Origin: an uncultured Hungatella sp.
GTDB taxonomy: Bacteria > Bacillota > Clostridia > Lachnospirales > Lachnospiraceae
DNA: 43,329 bases
Assembly (NCBI GenBank): GCA_947089145.1
Contig: CAMUJH010000033.1
Location: forward strand, 1 to 43,329
Direction of reading: 5' to 3'
The notes below the pieces were generated by a model. It did no database searches and had not been told where the DNA came from. It worked only from the letters and a program-made list of their open reading frames with translations. Shown piece by piece: positions 42,604-43,329 of the stretch; the stretch's first letter is position 1, and the number at the start of each line of letters is the position of its first letter. The position numbers were made by a program, and so were the translations under genes.

Positions 42604-43101
42604 TTATGTCTCTTTCTCATAGATCTCCAGGCCAACGGTTACATGCTTGGTTTCTTTGCCAAATGGAACCTCAATCTCGGCAGTCCTTTTATGGCGGTCA
42701 ATCTTACGAACCAGCCTTTCCCTGCCTTTTAAAGGACCGCTGGTTATAACAGGAACTCCATTTCTGATAACTCCCCTTGATATCCCAATGAGAATCCCGT
42801 CCTGACACAAGTCTCTCAAAAACGGAGGCTCGCATGGGCTCAAAGAAATATTCCGCTTCGTTTCACTGCCCGTTTGCCGATTCTCTTTCAGCATTCGTAT
42901 ATTAGTGCCTGCCAAAAAGACACATCCCGGCAGCGCCGTCCGCTTTTCTAAATGCCACTTTCCGTTATACCGCATCATTCGCTGATACTGAAAGCTGACG
43001 ATCTCTTCCATTTCCCCCGAAGTTACAAGCCCTGGACATCTCTCCATATAGTCTTTCTCGTCCCCCTCCGGGCATTTTAACAGGTACCAGATTTTCTTCA
43101 T
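42604..43101 (-). CDS. Divergent NusG-like protein at operon head
   Basis: This is a second NusG-family-like protein, 165 aa. The start KKIWYLLKCPEGDEKDYMER mirrors the NGN opening WYLL-x-C, and the C terminus GVPVITSGPLKGRERLVRKI is a KOW motif followed by DRHKRTAEIEVPFGKE. The middle NGN part is degenerate compared with the LoaP-like neighbour. It probably helps antitermination or leader-RNA recognition in this operon, or forms a pair with LoaP; this is inference. The start is uncertain: AGGAGG touches the ATG with no gap, which should work poorly. An ATC codon nine bases on is correctly spaced but would be exceptional. Confidence 0.75.
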   Translation of the reverse strand: MKKIWYLLKCPEGDEKDYMERCPGLVTSGEMEEIVSFQYQRMMRYNGKWHLEKRTALPGCVFLAGTNIRMLKENRQTGSETKRNISLSPCEPPFLRDLCQDGILIGISRGVIRNGVPVITSGPLKGRERLVRKIDRHKRTAEIEVPFGKETKHVTVGLEIYEKET

Positions 43102-43118
43102 CCTCCTTAAAAGTTAAA

Positions 43119-43151
43119 GAGTATGGCAGCCTCTCGGAATCTCCCATACTC
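43119..43151 (-). promoter_or_regulatory. Leader RNA hairpin ahead of the operon, candidate antiterminator target
   Basis: GAGTATGG (43119-43126 complement) and CCATACTC (43144-43151 complement) form a perfect 8-bp stem. The 17-base apical part contains CC-GAGA-GG, a GNRA-type tetraloop motif. It lies about 20 bases before the first ORF and is followed by no U run, so it is not a terminator. LoaP proteins are known to recognise a hairpin in the leader RNA of the operon they control, and this is the natural candidate here. The link is inference. Confidence 0.55.
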
Positions 43152-43329
43152 ATTTTATGGGCCTTTTGAAATTTTCATTTTACGGACTTTTCTGTATTTA
43201 ACAGAAAATATGGAGTGTTTGCTACTGTTTTCCGACAAAAGATTCTGAACGGCATTTCATGGCATGGTCTGCAGGGCAGACGAATAAAGTTGCGGTAAAA
43301 TAATCGCTTAATAGTCAGTTAAGCGACAC
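43151..43329 (-). other. Operon leader/upstream region with dyads and imperfect direct repeats
   Basis: I found no convincing -35/-10 pair, so the main promoter may lie beyond the window. Structures present are a perfect TTTTCTGT/ACAGAAAA dyad (43188-43208) and two imperfect 17-base direct repeats (CATTTTATGGGCCTTTT at 43151 and CATTTTACGGACTTTTC at 43176). A CGCTTAA/TTAAGCG dyad lies at the edge (43305-43325). They may be operator or leader-RNA elements. No ops-like element (GGCGGTAGC type) was seen. Confidence 0.45.

Noticed and set aside
43151-43329. ops/JUMPStart-type element upstream of the capsule operon
   Set aside because: No GGCGGTAGC-like sequence on either strand; recognition, if any, is more likely through the leader hairpin.

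Overview
The window comes from a moderate-GC Clostridia, most likely a member of the Lachnospiraceae (Lachnoclostridium/Enterocloster/Blautia-like). The evidence is Gram-positive style Shine-Dalgarno sites, RecU, many Cys-anchored lipoproteins typed like clostridial ones, a LoaP-like NusG paralogue and a Wzx/Wzy polysaccharide operon. Every gene I accept is on the minus strand, so transcription runs from high to low coordinates. No tRNA, rRNA, CRISPR array or insertion sequence was seen.

Region 1 (1-26 kb) is ordinary chromosome. It holds bioY (biotin ECF S component) behind a wrecked cobalamin methyltransferase gene, a NarL-type response regulator with a 7TM-PAS histidine kinase and a very large membrane protein, three lipoproteins (one with a YARHG domain), and a Cof-type HAD phosphatase. 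A WYL regulator follows, preceded by a 29-codon overlapping ORF, then a CDP-glycerol-transferase-like protein. The rest is a tatB-like/tatA/tatC operon, recU, a lipase-like hydrolase, a SWIM-SNF2 helicase, argS, a DUF1266 lipoprotein, efp, and an NSS-family sodium-dependent transporter. Several intrinsic terminators and sigma-A-type promoters can be read directly.

Region 2 (26.5-43.1 kb) is one long exopolysaccharide/capsule operon of closely spaced or overlapping genes. Its order of transcription is: NusG-like protein, short unassigned ORF, LoaP-like NusG paralogue, PIG-L deacetylase, initiating phosphoglycosyltransferase, ATP-grasp ligase, NAD-dependent epimerase, glycosyltransferase, LbH acyltransferase, GT2, HAD-containing 663-aa protein, Wzy-like polymerase, second LbH acyltransferase, GT2, polysaccharide pyruvyl transferase, Wzx flippase, nitroreductase-like protein, NAD-dependent epimerase. 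The middle of this operon (about 28-38 kb) is clearly more AT-rich than its flanks, as expected for an exchanged serotype cassette. Two NusG-type proteins at its head, with a leader hairpin before them, suggest processive antitermination over about 16 kb.

The most unusual gene is at 25683-26390, just after the operon. It joins an integrase-type arm-DNA-binding N-terminal domain to a PglD/NeuD-like sugar acyltransferase whose catalytic His-acid pair appears replaced by Arg-Lys. Its promoter is flanked by four AGTGGT boxes, two of them tandem at exactly 10-bp spacing. I infer a DNA-binding regulator built from a dead acyltransferase, perhaps sensing a nucleotide sugar or acetyl-CoA, and translationally coupled to the NSS transporter downstream. 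This is a hypothesis from sequence reading only.
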